The notes: generated from the letters alone by a model not told the origin. A DNA stretch of 64,000 nucleotides from Pleurostoma richardsiae (GCA_030052745.1 JANBVO010000018.1:496001-560000), one strand, 5' to 3'; shown: positions 1-11,519, counted from the first letter of the stretch. Numbers and translations: made by a program.

Positions 1-1097
1 TATCACCAGATCTGCGGCAACAAGCCACCAGCTGGGAGGATACGGTCACAAAATTCTTCACAAACGCCAAGTCGTGGCTGCTCGAAGCCAACGAGTCTAC
101 AGCCGATGTTGGGTCTTTGTCGATAAGCGGCAAGAAACGAACGGATGGCCTCTTCGCGGAGCTCGATCAAGCGCAGAAGGATATGGAAGCCGCGTTGACG
201 AACTCGTTCGATACGCCAACGGCGATGCGGGTCATTGCGGAGCTCATTAGCAAGGTTTACATCCACAACAATGCCAACAAGTCCGATAAAGACCTGGCGG
301 CGATTGAGGCAATCGCCCGGTGGATCACGAAGATTGTTGGCATTTTTGGCTTGGATGCCAATGCGAGCCCGCCGTATAATGGCATCGGCTGGGCGTCCGC
401 ATCACAAGACGGCGTCGTAGATCCCCATGAGGTTATCAAGCCGTACGAGGCTGTGCTGAATATCGTGCGTTCTGACGTCGAGGCTCTTAACCTCAGTCTC
501 CCTGAAGGCTCGGCCCTACCCAGTCTTCTGAAGCAGTCGGTGGAGGAGGACTTCTCAAAGCTCACCGACGCCGGTGTAAGAGATACCGAGCAGCTGGGTC
601 TGCCATATGTTCGAGCCGTCTCTTCGATCAGGGACGAGCTGCGGCGGCTGGTCTCTTCCACCTCTCCCGAGACTAAGAAGGCTATCCTGTCTCTGAGCGA
701 TCGTATCCGCGACTACGACCTGACCAACCTCGGCGTGTATCTCGACGACCGATCTGACGGGCAGCCCAGCCTCGTCAAGTTCGTGCCAGCGGCGGAGCTG
801 ATCGCCGCGCGAGAAGAGAAGGCAGCCAAGGAGGCAGAGAAGGCGCGGGCCAAGGAGGAGGCGAAACGGACGCGAGAGAAGGCGGAGCAGGAGAAGTGGG
901 AGAAGGCCAAGGCGCGGCCTGAAGACCTGTTCAAGGGGGACGAGCGGTTCGGCGAGTGGGACGCGGAGGGGATGCCGACAAAGCTGAAGGACGGCGGCGA
1001 GGTGCCCAAGAGCCAGTTCAAGAAGCTCAGGAAGGACTGGGAGAGGCAGAAGAAGCTGCACGACGAGTACGTGGCCAAGTTCGGGGCGAGCTCGTGA
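1..1097 (+). CDS. Cysteinyl-tRNA synthetase, C-terminal part (5' truncated by window edge)
   Basis: The frame is open from base 3 to a TGA at 1095-1097, giving about 364 visible residues, and it enters from the left edge. The enzyme charges tRNA-Cys in the cytosol. The visible part starts in the helical region after the catalytic Rossmann fold (SWEDTVTKFF near the first residues) and carries the DALR-like segment NSFDTPTAMRVIAELI. It ends in a long Lys/Glu-rich segment and the family's typical tail, which contains RPEDLFKG and SQFKKLRKDWERQKKLH. The HIGH and KMSKS catalytic signatures lie outside the window. No intron is needed in the visible part. The identification rests on the conserved tail and on the helical domain order. 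The gene looks intact as far as it can be seen. Confidence 0.9.
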   Translation, partial: SPDLRQQATSWEDTVTKFFTNAKSWLLEANESTADVGSLSISGKKRTDGLFAELDQAQKDMEAALTNSFDTPTAMRVIAELISKVYIHNNANKSDKDLAAIEAIARWITKIVGIFGLDANASPPYNGIGWASASQDGVVDPHEVIKPYEAVLNIVRSDVEALNLSLPEGSALPSLLKQSVEEDFSKLTDAGVRDTEQLGLPYVRAVSSIRDELRRLVSSTSPETKKAILSLSDRIRDYDLTNLGVYLDDRSDGQPSLVKFVPAAELIAAREEKAAKEAEKARAKEEAKRTREKAEQEKWEKAKARPEDLFKGDERFGEWDAEGMPTKLKDGGEVPKSQFKKLRKDWERQKKLHDEYVAKFGASS

Positions 1098-3240
1098 GGT
1101 CGGGCTGGTGCGCCGCGCGGTAAAAGGTGGTTTGTTTACTTAGAGAATACCAAGGCGAAAGTTCTGCTAGTTGAATGACAATCCGAGAGGAAATCATGAG
1201 AGCTCTCTACCGACTGAAGTCTTATCGACCCAGCCAGGTCCCCGCGCCAAGAGCTCTGCTGCAGGTTCGCAGCCCCCAAGCCAGCTCTGGGGATGACGAG
1301 TAGCGTGGCTCCATCCCTGCTCGCTTCGTTCCGAGATAAGCGTGCCAAGATGCGGGTGCGCGATCAGTCTTGGTTCTTGGCTTCTTGGCGCTGCACGCTG
1401 CTCTCAACCGAGACGTCAATCGATCCGGTTTCTGTGTTTTTGATATCTATCCAGATCATGTTATTTGGAGGTTTGCTCTCTTCAGCAGGACTTCTATTTT
1501 GCATTGAAGAGCAAGGCGTCTACGACAACACAAACAGAGCATTACCGCTCTGAAGGATACCTTGGCGGCGTCCGTTTCACATTCTAATTATGTCGACCCG
1601 AGTCTCCACGACCACCAGCTCCTGTTAAACGCGGGGTCCGCGGGGAGGGGGAGGACTGAAGGACGACTCAGAGTGTATTGCCTCGCTCTCACGCTGGCAC
1701 GACACTAGCAATGCGGATGGCAAGCCGGCGGGGACCTTAGCACAGCCCCTGCACAATCACCAGGCAGAAAAGAGCCATTTCCAGGAACGAGGGAGGCCCC
1801 CTCGTACGTGCGCTTGGCCACGCGGGGTGGCGAAGCCAGTGCCTTGCTTGATTGCATCAAGGCATGACGGCCACAGAGGTTCCTGTGTGTGGCATCCAAG
1901 GGCATCGCACAGAAACAGGAGCCGCGCAATCTGTCGAACGGGCCACGAGCCAGACGCCGCCCTGACACGCCGTCTGTGCTTGGCTGCGATTGACAACGAT
2001 AGGTTTGTAGAGGGATTAGAGGGGGCATGACGGGCGGCATCTGATGTCAGATGGATTCCTCTTGCTCGCCCCGGCTGTTTCATCGTCTCTCGCCTGTCAC
2101 CCAGTGACGCTCCCTTGCACAGCTGACCATGCCCGGATGAGCACAATGCACACTGTGCTCTACGATGGAGTGCGGAGTACACGTCGTTATCTCGCCCTGC
2201 CCATTGCAACGACAAGCAGAGCTACCCCTGAGTCGAGGTTGCCGTATCTGCCGAAGTCGCTGCTCCGTGCCCCTCTTCAGACCCAGGGAGAGACCCTGCA
2301 CCAGTTCCAGCTCGACAGGGTTGCCTGTGTCGGTGTGCTACATTTTCCCATGCCGGGAGGGAGGGGCCTGAGGGGCTAGGTGCGATATCGTAAGGTCGGA
2401 GTGTTTCCCAGTGGGGAAACAAGCGAGACGAACACAGACGGCCGTTGGCAGCGCCCATGTCGTCAGATGGAGTTCTATCTTTGGAAGCCCTCTCGAGATC
2501 GAAAATAGCTGTGTCTCGTCGAGCGAAAGAAGTGCGTGGCATAGTGTTAGAGAAGGGGATCGGCGAGCCTGCGCCGATCAGATTCCACGGTGCGGGCGGA
2601 AACAAGTTCAACCAAGCTTTCTTGGCCACGCTGGCCAAGGCGGGAAACCGAGCCGGAGCAAGTCCGCTGCCCGTACCTGGGAAAACTGGGCTCAGCTGAA
2701 ACATTTTGGCTGCCGCCATTCCCTTCTCTGGTGACATCGGCTGCAACGACGCCAAAAAGGGGCGCATTACGTACCCACGCAGCTCACGCAGCCCGCGCCG
2801 CTCGTTTGGTGTCGTCAAGGGCTTGAGAAGAAGATCGGCCAGGGGTCCAGGAAAGAGGGGCAGAGGGGCATGAGGGGGGGCCAAAGTGGCGCGGGAGGGC
2901 AGGGAGGGGCCAATGCGACTGGCTGATGGGCTCTTCAGTCGTCCTCAATGGCCCTGACGACATCATCGAGGGGAAGCTTCAATGCGGGCAGAGCAAGCAG
3001 GGCGGTGCCCTTCTCTTCTGAGGGCCGCCTTTCCCAGCCATTGGATGGAGCCACATGCGCGATGCGTCAAGCTGGAGCAGCTCGACCAGCTCACGCTTGC
3101 TGCAGCTACGGGCCAATCATCTACGCAGTCCCTTTCTGAGGCGCTGTCACAAGCACGGCAGCTTCGACCCAGTTGAGGTGGGGAGAGAATCAAGCTTGAG
3201 TGATGGAGCTCCCGCACCCTCCTTCGTGCTGCGGAGGAGG
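1098..3240. other. Intergenic region, about 2.1 kb
   Basis: No coding sequence could be supported on either strand. Open frames here (for example 2222-2884 on the minus strand) lack recognisable domains and have composition typical of random frames in GC-balanced DNA. The right end holds likely promoter elements of the CipC-like gene: AGGGG words at 2841-2909 and CCAAT boxes at 2910 and 3113. Confidence 0.6.
2841..2914. promoter_or_regulatory. Cluster of five AGGGG (STRE-like) words plus CCAAT
   Basis: AGGGG occurs at 2841, 2856, 2864, 2873 and 2905, followed at once by a CCAAT at 2910. AGGGG/CCCCT is the stress-response element bound by Msn2/4- and Seb1-type C2H2 factors. The cluster lies about 500 bp upstream of the CipC-like start codon. 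Assignment to that gene is inference. Confidence 0.4.
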
Positions 3241-3300
3241 ATATAAGGTCCTCTCCCCTCTCCTTCCGCCTCTCCGCTTCCGTCTTCTCTCCTTCATCAT
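3241..3300 (+). promoter_or_regulatory. TATA box and CT-rich initiator tract of the CipC-like gene
   Basis: An ATATAAG sits at 3241-3247 and is followed by a C/T-rich stretch to about 3300. This is the usual core-promoter layout of strongly expressed filamentous-fungal genes. The start codon is at 3411, leaving a leader of roughly 100-150 nt. Confidence 0.55.
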
Positions 3301-3410
3301 CCAACCTACTACGCACGCAAGCAAGATACCCATTTTGAGTCTTCCCTACCAGCAAGCAACTTCTATTCAACCAGTCTCTTATCCCTTTCATACCAATATC
3401 CACCATCACA

Positions 3411-3960
3411 ATGTTCGGCTTTGGTATGTCTCCCCTCGTTCTCCTCACCGCCCTAACCTCTCATCTACATCCCCATATGCCACCGTCTTCCAAGCTTCGA
3501 CAATTAGTTGACTAACACCTTCACTCCACAGGCGAAGCAAAGGAGGCCCGTGACGAGGTCTACGACGGCCAGCCCCACGAGTCCAAGCTCTCCCACGAGC
3601 TCATCGGCTCGGCCGCCGCCTTCGAGGGCATGCGCCTCTGGGAGAACGAGCAGCGCAAGGAGGGCAAGACCGTCGATCACGGCACCGCCAAGGAGCTGCT
3701 GGCCGCCGCCGCCGGCTTCGAGGTCGACAAGCTGGCCGAGACCAAGGGCCTGGACTTCGTCGACAAGGAGCGCGCCAAGCACCACGCCAAGAAGCAGGCC
3801 GAGCACCTCTATGACGAGCAGTACGGTGGCCAGGACCAGTATGACCCGTGAGTCTTCCGCCCGTTCCCTTTCCCTTATAGACAGTGTTTGAGGCCTTTGG
3901 CTGACGACGTTGGTACGCAGGAACACCCAGGACATCCCCAGCCACTTCCGTGACTACTAG
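3411..3960 (+). CDS. CipC-like stress/antibiotic-response protein (DUF3759)
   Basis: Three exons, 3411-3423, 3532-3847 and 3921-3960, encode 122 residues. The first exon holds only MFGFG. Its intron has a GTATGT donor and an ACTAAC branch point at 3511; the second has a GTGAGT donor and a TACGCAG acceptor. The protein carries the CipC pattern: SKLSHELIGSAAAFEGMRLW near residue 20, an HGTAKELLAAAAGFEVDKL segment in the middle, and KERAKHHAKKQAE followed by YDEQYGG near the end. CipC proteins were first seen as concanamycin-induced in Aspergillus and are abundant small cytosolic proteins of unknown biochemical role. Codon use is strongly biased to GCC, AAG, GAG and CTG, which fits high expression, as does the TATA/CT-rich promoter. 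Confidence 0.88.
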
Positions 3961-6469
3961 GAGGTGTATTAGCTCGGGGGCGGATGGAATGAGTGAGGTC
4001 ATTGCATGTCGTTGACGACGTGCTCTTGGACCCTGGTACGAGGGATAGGTACCTTGGCGCCTGGGAAGGGCCGGTCGGATAGGCAGTTTGAACCAATCCG
4101 AAATGCTCTTAAGCAACCATCGAGTGTTCCAACTATGCAACCTGGTGACTTGGTCTTCCCTTCCTCCCGGTGACGAATCCGCTCGTAGGTCAGTTCATCC
4201 AACTGTCGCCGTCCTCTTGGAGTCGAGCAATCGCCAGAAGGTCTTACCCGAACGGGATATTTCAAAGGCCAAAGGATACATCACGACGCCCGAAGCGCAA
4301 TAACCACACCAACCCCGTGCAGCTAGAGGACGGTCTTCTAGATCTTACCGTGGAACTTGAAGGCGGGAGTTTGAGAAGGCCGTTAACGCTGGGGCCAGGT
4401 CAGGGACCCCGTGACAATTCCCGGGTATCGTACTGTTTCCAAGACCAGATCCATCTCCACGGGCGTCATAAAATAAAGTTAGAGTATCATTATCCTCTCG
4501 TTGCTTTGTCGCAGATTTGGAGGTAGCCTTTTTATTCGGACAAGGCCAACGACCAGCTAAGCTGCGGCGTGTTTCTCAGTCTAATAGGTATCTGTCTGCT
4601 CTCTTGCTTCTCCGCTACGGGAGCTTGTGAAGTATCCCCCTATATTTCGCCGCTCTCAAGTCTCTGGTGCGGGTGGAAGACACTGCCTATTTGGTCCGTT
4701 TTGGGCGGCCGGCGATTATGGGCACCGGGACAGTGCGATCGCAGATCGGGACCGGCGTCGGAGAGGCAGAAGAGAAGCTTAAGCAGCCCATCAATGTCAA
4801 CGGTCTTCTGACGCTAGATCTTGTGAATGTAGACGTCTATCGCGCTACTCTCGGTGTATTTGACCACTTACAATGTGCTGTTCCTTATTTCGTTCCAGAT
4901 GCTCGCCATCTTGCTCGAAATAATTAATCTTGGCCGAAGAACGTACACTCTCCTTTTCGCCTTGCTAGACTTCCTCCCACTCCTCCGCTTCTGCTTATTC
5001 TTGAAAACGTGCTGCTCCTCTTGCTTATGGGAGCCATCAGCTCCTGCCTCGTCTCCACTCATAGCGTGCGCTGATTCTCTCACTCTTGTCGTGGGACTGT
5101 CGGCCTCACGGATTCCCTCGCCTGTCTTCTCACGAGTCAGCCATTCCGTATAATACGCGTCTTCTTCCTCCACGTCGCTAACTTAGTCGATGCCAGGTCT
5201 CAGTCCTTTCCTTTCTTCCTGTGCTCCTATCCCTCCCCCAATCTCTCTCTTGTCCTTCTTTTCTATCCTTCCCCCCTGTCCCTCCCTCTTTCCTTCCTGT
5301 CTGTCCGTCCTCTTTCCATATAAGACGAGGACGCCTGCCTGTATGGTTAGTCGTACGATAGATATCCTAGCTCGAAAGCTATGAATAGATCACACCTGTG
5401 AGTTCTGCAAGTGATTCCATATAGTTCTCGGGGCTCCTTGTATAGACGGCAACCCTAAATTGCACATACGTACCGCCGTTTTGCGCCTTCGATAGAGGTA
5501 GCGCAGGCCCCGTTGGCCAAGGTAGATACCACCGTTCGACGTTGACCACATGGGAAAGCCGCTTGTCATTCCATCAACCAGCTGGCAGTGATGAGGTATG
5601 CAGTTTCTACGAAACTGCCCCTGTTATGTATTGACCCTGGGAGGGCCTGAAAAAGCCCCTCTACGATCTTACGATTTCGTCATGGTCCATGACCTTCGAC
5701 GCGTTCGCCGAGATAAAATACTTCACAAGGCATCTCAATTCCCGCTGGGGCGATGAGTGCATGGAAAGGGAAAAGCCAGAAAGAATATGGAGGGATGCAG
5801 GGAACCCTGGGCCTAGATATGGCTGACAGATAATGGCGGATACCATGTGCGTTCCTATTTTATTATGCAGTAATGACCGACTACCTCCTTGAGAGAAGGG
5901 GAAACTTCAGTAATGAGTGATGATACAGCGTGACCATTCCCCCACGCACGAAATCGTAAGGAGCGAGCAGAAGCCGGAAGAAGCTTCTTAGACAATCTTC
6001 AACGAATCTCCTTGCGGACAAGAAATGGGAAGGAAGCGATCGGCCCGGAGAAGGCACGACCAGCTTGGGCTCTCGAGACGTTACGATCCAAAACCAGCTC
6101 ATCGGATAGGTCCAATCTCGCAGAGCGCGCTCCTCTTGGATCGCTCAAGGCGGCTTAAATCTGTTTCGTTCACCCCCTTTTTGCCTGTCGAGCAATGTCA
6201 GCGCCGCCATATGCGAACGACCAGAGAAGATGTCTCACCCATGTGGAGTTGTTTGATGCCAGGGAAGGGAAGCGTGGAGATGGGAGCGCAGTCCACCAGA
6301 TCCTGAGCCCTGGTCCTCCATAAGTTGATCTGAGGCAGGCCGAGTTGGTCGAGGCCTGATCGCATTCGCCCATGATAAAGATCCGCTCTGAGCCCATAGC
6401 GACTGACCTAGTAACACTGGTGCCACCAAAGGCAGAGTGGAACAGATCAGCAGCATCTCTGAACGCACA
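3961..6469. other. Intergenic region, about 2.5 kb
   Basis: No gene could be supported. It contains a pyrimidine-rich tract (5203-5316) followed by a TATA-like ATATAAG. A 101-codon open frame on the minus strand (4868-5173) has no in-frame ATG near its start and no recognised domain. A 70-codon ATG frame (about 4718-4927, plus) was considered and not called. Confidence 0.5.
5203..5316 (+). repeat. Polypyrimidine tract
   Basis: About 115 bases consist almost wholly of C and T on the plus strand, with runs such as TCCCTCCC and TTTCCTTCC, ending just before ATATAAG at about 5318. Such tracts are common in fungal promoters and leaders, but no gene could be placed downstream. It may also be simple low-complexity sequence. 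Confidence 0.5.
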
Positions 6470-6982
6470 CTAATTCGACAGATTGGAGCGAAATTGGCGT
6501 GATTCGGAACCGTGAGTCGCTCGGATATGACGCATTCGGTTGTCGTAGCGAGTGAAACTCTTGGGGCAGCCAAAGGGACACTGATACCGCGTGCCCAAGT
6601 GCACCGACTCCGTGTGCCGGCGGAGGTCCTTGGCCAGGCGAAACGGTGAGGCCCTGCAATGTGGCTCTGGGCATGGGAAGAGTCCGCTATTCCTTTCGTT
6701 AAAGGGGACGTCTGGCCATGGGATTCTGCTTGGGAAGGCTTACCTGGGTTTAAGCTGATGCACGGGTCCTGCCTGGATGTCCTTCGTACGAATAATGTCC
6801 GCTTGGTCAGCCGTTTCGAGAGACAGACCGGCGTCAGGAGGTGTAAGGTCTGCTAGATCAACAGTAGAGAGGGGCCAGGGACAGGGTTTCTGGCCTGTCT
6901 TCGATAGTTCTATATCCCAGAGAGTCAAGCACGGAGAGTCGTCGCCATTGCGCCAGTCAGGAGGGTGACGGAGACGGGAATC
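6470..6982 (-). CDS. Two-finger C2H2 zinc-finger protein, 5' end unresolved
   Basis: The supported exons are 6982-6744 (open frame, start not found) and 6686-6470 on the minus strand. They are joined by a 57-nt intron with a CAG|GTAAGC donor, a TTTAAC branch region and an AATAG acceptor. Across the junction the frame reads KPSGLFPCPEPHC, then PFRLAKDLRRHTESVH, then YQCPFGCPKSFTRYDNRMRH, IRATH and a TAG stop. This gives two successive C2H2 units; the second is a perfect C-x3-C-x12-H-x4-H. Upstream is an acidic, Pro-rich linker. There is no in-frame ATG after the stop at 6983-6985, so a 5' exon is missing. A candidate is the ATG frame at 7224-7096, but no convincing donor links it. Target and role are unknown. 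Without a start it could also be a decaying gene. Confidence 0.6.
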
Positions 6983-6985
6983 TCA

Positions 6986-9643
6986 CAGGAAGTCGAGCGT
7001 CGGAGCGCAGGTTAGGTTCGAGAGGCAGGGGTTTTATGGCTACGGTTATGTTTGAAGTTGAGAAGTGAATTGGGCAATATCCGGGGCGAAAATCAATGGT
7101 TGACTGCGGAAAGACAACTGTTTTTAGTTGTGCAATCGAAACTGGAGTGCCTTCGCAAATCGGTTTGCGACAGTGACTCTGCGTGACTTGGCTCTCTGGG
7201 ATATGTTCCTACCGAAGCCTCCATCAAGGATTTGTCTAATCAGGTGAAAATTGCCCTGGGATGGGGTAACGGGTAACAGATATTGGGTCTATCAGGTTGA
7301 GAAGGTTGAAGGTGAATTGCGCTCAGTTAGACGACCACAGCTAGATGCCTAGCCTGTCTCTAACTCTAGGAGCGCTCTTAGTTGATCCTAGAACTTGTTC
7401 TAGAAATACTAAAGATCAGGGAACTACTTATAGACGGATGAACACTCGAACTTGGACGAGGCTAGAACGCTGGTCTGCATACGCAGTCCACCTCCCCATC
7501 TTCCAAGCCGGACAAGAAGAGCTGAGTACAGACCAATAGAAATCGAGGTGCACAGATGCCGAGGATGAATCTGCCGCGTGGCGGAGGCCCAGTGCGGTAT
7601 TTGTTGCCTTCATCTGCTTGCCTCGTGGTGGAGGCGGTGAAGTAGAGTGCGTATTGTCATGTCCAAAAAGCCACCGATAAGCATGGGACATCAATAGCGC
7701 GAATCACGTCGCGAGAAGAAAACGTGGCGGAGGCCCTGAGGCACTGACTTGTCTCAGTCTAGAAGCTACGTATCGGCTCTGGACCCCAGGCCGAGTTGTA
7801 ATGGAGTCTATGCTTCCAAGTTGGCGTCGGCCTTTCTTGCAACTATTGGACAGAACTCGAAAGCATCGCCGGGAGCAGTGCCTCGCTCGTGCGACCCGTC
7901 GGAGGAGGCGCAACGAAGGGTTAAGGAACTATGATATCAGTTGATTAGGGCCGGAATCGGCTCGAGACGTCGAACTCCATAGATCATCGACTTTAGGCTT
8001 TGATTTACCAGCGAGGCGAGAAGGCTGAGCCTCGAGGAACGGTGAGCACTTCGCAATAGTGACAAGGCCTCGCGTGCTCGGTTACAGGCTCCGGCGATGA
8101 ACCAGAGCTGCGAACTCTCGATCTGTTTTCGACTGGCTGACAACCCCACCGGGGTATCTTTGCCGATCCGAACCGACGTAGCTGGAAGTCGCGGTGTTGA
8201 TGATCGGTCGACCGGTCAGACAATCGTCTAGTCGTATATCTGTCAAGACATCCGGTGCTGTATGATGCCAATCACTATGTAAGTGTATCTCAAGTTTGGA
8301 GGAGCTGACAGCCTCTTGTTGAAGTATGGACGAAGCAAGTCCCTCCAGCAGCAGCATTTCGCGGTCCCGTTTGCGGCAGACACTTGGCAAGCAAATTTTT
8401 GAAATGTGCTGCACACTCGCCACAGGGATATATAACCGCACGAAAAGTCGCATGAATGCCTTCAGTGTTAACGGCTCTGCCTCGGTCGGTTTGTCGGAGA
8501 CTCGCGCCGTCATTGTGTGTAAAATTGCCCAAGCTCAACGACTAAGTTCGGCTCTGTAGGAGAAAGAAGTGTTAGCGCGTCCATTCATGACATCCACAGG
8601 GCCTCGCTAAAGGTATATTTTTAGAGTGGCATTGCCCAGTTTTGGTGCAATAACGTGGCTCTTGATGGTATTGGTTGACAGTCCGGTGATGTCAACAAGA
8701 TCCGGTATCGACACGGGTGCTTCTGCATATCAACGGGTGCGGCATCGAGGCTACTACTGAAATCGGTGGCACCTGCAACTGGTTTCTGGCCGGTAGCGCC
8801 CGTGTCTGCGCCCTCCCGTCCGAACGACATAATGAATGAAAGGCACACAAAGACGGTGATGGCCAAAATGACCGTGCAGGATAAATTCCTGGCGCATGGT
8901 GCATGCAACGCCAGTTCGGGCTGTCGATTCTCTGGGTGCGTTCGAGGTCGAAACCACTAAAGGCGTACGTGTTCTAGGCCGTAGGAAGTTCGCAGTTCAA
9001 ATAATAAGCCTTAATTAAGGGACACAAAAGTCAAATGAGTGAATGAGGTTGCGCCGAAGAGGTCATCGTGAAGCACTGCGTCGAGGGGACAAATGTCGTG
9101 AAGAATCCGGCCTCGACTATTGCCCCTCGGAGTGTGGCAGAAATCGAAATCACCCGACCTTGGAGAAGCCCCACGAATGTCCAGAACCCCGGGGAACATC
9201 TCGCCACTGGAGCATGGGCATGGTGCATGTGCCAGATCTGGGGTAAGTAAGCGGAAACCCGCGGCTCTCTCGTGATGCCAGTCTCCCGGTATTATTGTAC
9301 ACAGGTTTACAGGTATTGTTCATAATGAATCATACCTCATCAGAGACTCGACGAGCATCCCATTGGTAGAAGTTTAAAGTTCTAGTGGTGATGCGGTGGG
9401 GTGCCGTCCCATTAGTGTGACTCTTCAGCTCTAGAAGGCTTAGACCAGTGTTTCTGACTCGACACCCCCCCTCCAAACCCCAATTGCCCAATGACAAGGC
9501 CGTAATTCCAGCTCTATAAAACATATAGAACTTCAATTCAACCCCATACCTTCCAATTCGGCGGTAGAAACATCCAACGCCCGAGTATAATCACAAGACT
9601 TGAGCTCAACATATTGAACCGCGACCACTTCCCATTCATTGAT
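6986..9643. other. Intergenic region, about 2.7 kb
   Basis: Apart from a possible first exon of the zinc-finger gene (7224-7096, minus, starting MEASVGTYPREP), nothing coding could be supported. A small perfect inverted repeat, CTAGAAC..GTTCTAG, lies at 7388-7403. The open frame at 8082-8513 (minus, 143 codons) shows no known domain. Confidence 0.5.
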
Positions 9644-10636
9644 ATGCCATTGACGGCGACGATAGCTACGACTTCGACCACAACTGCGCCACTATCGAAT
9701 TCACCAATGAGTCCATCATCGAGTCTGGAAGCCAACTCTACACCCACATCCTCCAAGGAGTCAATCGACTCTCCTGACGCGGCCATGCGACCATTCACAC
9801 TTGGGCGATGCCTATTCTGTCCCAATCTCTCACCAAGCTTCAGCGAAAGTGCGATGCACATGCAGAAGTCCCACGGCCTGTTTGTTCCACATCAACAACA
9901 TCTGCTAGTCGACCTCGAGACCCTCTTCAAATACCTACATCTCGTTATCTTTGGGTACCGAGAATGTATACAATGCGGCACAGAGAGAGCTACTGTACAA
10001 GCTGTACAGCAGCATATGACGGACAAGGGTCACTGCACATTCGATATATCCGAACCAGACTCGGAGTTTGCCGAGTTTTACGACTTCTCTGAGCCGGAAG
10101 ATGACGCAGAGAGTGATATCGAGGGCGATGATGACGAGAGGGACCAGGAGGAGACGGCGACACGCTCAAGTCCAAAACCACAACTGGCTGATGAAGACTC
10201 GATTCGGTTACCGTCCGGTAAAATCATATCGAGGCAGTCATCGGCACAAGCGGGGCCGTCAATCACTCAGGTACGCCGCCGGACTCGGCCCTTGGCTTCA
10301 CAACCAGAATACTCCCTGGTGGAGCCCGACAACGAGGAGGGATCCAGCAAAGAGGAACTAGACTCGGATATACATGATACACGATTATTATCAAAGAGAG
10401 AGAAACGCGAGAGGGCAACGTTGGCATGGCAATTGACAAATATGAGCGCGAACGACCGAAACAGCTTGATGCACTTACCCACGTCTCAGCAGCGTTCGAT
10501 ACTGCTGACACAACACAGGCACGCGGAAAAGGTGCAAAAAGAAGAGAGGCGAAGGCAGGGCAAAATTGATCGAAAGGGGAACAAGAATTTGTATGCATAT
10601 TGGGCGACGGAAACGCCCGTCTACCAATGTGGCTAG
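9644..10636 (+). CDS. REI1/ZNF622-like C2H2 zinc-finger protein
   Basis: A single exon of 330 residues begins at the ATG 9644. After a Ser/Thr-rich, low-complexity N-terminus come the two fingers of the REI1 family: CLFCPNLSPSFSESAMHMQKSH (C-x2-C-x12-H-x4-H, near residue 54), then the linker GLFVPHQQHLLVDLETLFKYL, then CIQCGTERATVQAVQQHM with DKGHC. An acidic stretch (FSEPEDDAESD) and a basic C-terminal region (KREKRERATL, VQKEERRRQGK) follow. Yeast Rei1/Reh1 act in cytosolic maturation of pre-60S ribosomal subunits, recycling Arx1 and probing the exit tunnel. The family's first finger (TCNTC-type) before this pair is absent here and no upstream exon encoding it was found. The protein may be a shortened paralogue rather than the true REI1. 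Confidence 0.72.
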   Translation: MPLTATIATTSTTTAPLSNSPMSPSSSLEANSTPTSSKESIDSPDAAMRPFTLGRCLFCPNLSPSFSESAMHMQKSHGLFVPHQQHLLVDLETLFKYLHLVIFGYRECIQCGTERATVQAVQQHMTDKGHCTFDISEPDSEFAEFYDFSEPEDDAESDIEGDDDERDQEETATRSSPKPQLADEDSIRLPSGKIISRQSSAQAGPSITQVRRRTRPLASQPEYSLVEPDNEEGSSKEELDSDIHDTRLLSKREKRERATLAWQLTNMSANDRNSLMHLPTSQQRSILLTQHRHAEKVQKEERRRQGKIDRKGNKNLYAYWATETPVYQCG

Positions 10637-11519
10637 ATACGCTGAATGGCTGCTCTCGATCTACTCGACGATGACCATGGGTTCTCACGGCGGAAATAGA
10701 ATTGCAGGCTCGGGTGGAATTGCTGTGTTGAGCATCTTCATTGGGAAAGCGCAGCTGCAGTAATTTCGCATCCTTTGGTATGGGCCGGGAGCCTCTAGCC
10801 CATGTCGCTGCTTCTTACCTGAATCCGGCAGCATCAAGGGTGCCGTAGCGCTTGGTCCCGCGCAAAAGTATCATCTATACCCGATAACAGGTCTTGTTTC
10901 GACCATTTTGCGATGAGCTGTCAATGCGCTGTAGCCTTGTGAGCAACGGCACTTTGCAAGCCAAAATTCGGCATCCTTGAAGGCCTAGCGGGGACGGCTG
11001 GCTGTCATGCCCACGATTCATGCGGCACGTGGCTGGTGCTCTCTGTTGCTCGAGTACGTAACGCCCTGGGTCTTGCGTCCTGTGAGAAAGAGAGAGGGCC
11101 TTAGTTAGTTGCCAGACTCATGCACGCCGAAAGGATTCTGTCGGCTTCGCATCGCGCGACATCTTTGATCACAGGGCGGCTATGATGTGGTCTCCCGTAT
11201 AAAGTCCCCTGAGGACCCTTGAGACTTGAGCTCAGGCATGGCCGGGCACTAAGCCCTAAGGTACCTAGGTAGATACTCTTGAGTTAGCAATCAAGACTCC
11301 AGGTGCCTGGGTACGTACTGGTAACTTGTGTATGCAGGTACCCGCACACCAAAGAGGCAGCAGCAGTCTGCCTCACCGCCTAAACCTCTACTCGTTCTGG
11401 CCGGACATCCCGACTTAGGCTTCATCTTTCAACTACCCGGCGATGTCGACATACGTATCAATCGTGATCTTTCAAGTTGGCGAAGTCTCCTTCGGTGAAG
11501 CAGAGAACTAGAAGCAGTC
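10637..11519. other. Intergenic/promoter region
   Basis: No gene is seen. The part nearest the next start codon holds repeated GGTACCTAGGTA-like words (11260-11345) of the kind common in Sordariomycete promoters. Confidence 0.5.

Noticed and set aside
555-1061. Long minus-strand frame inside cysteinyl-tRNA synthetase
   Set aside because: Leu-rich shadow of the Lys/Glu-rich coding strand; no independent evidence.
2222-2884. 220-codon minus-strand frame
   Set aside because: No domain, no splice context, random-looking composition.
4667-4927. 86-codon plus-strand frame with an ATG near 4718 (GLLTLDLVNVD segment)
   Set aside because: Short, no signal peptide in the same frame, no splice partner found, no recognised family.
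4868-5173. 101-codon minus-strand frame, Lys/Glu-rich
   Set aside because: Starts with GTG, has an upstream stop and no ATG near the start; the Lys/Glu richness is explained by the CT-rich opposite strand.
8082-8513. 143-codon minus-strand frame
   Set aside because: No recognised motif, and neighbouring frames are equally open by chance.
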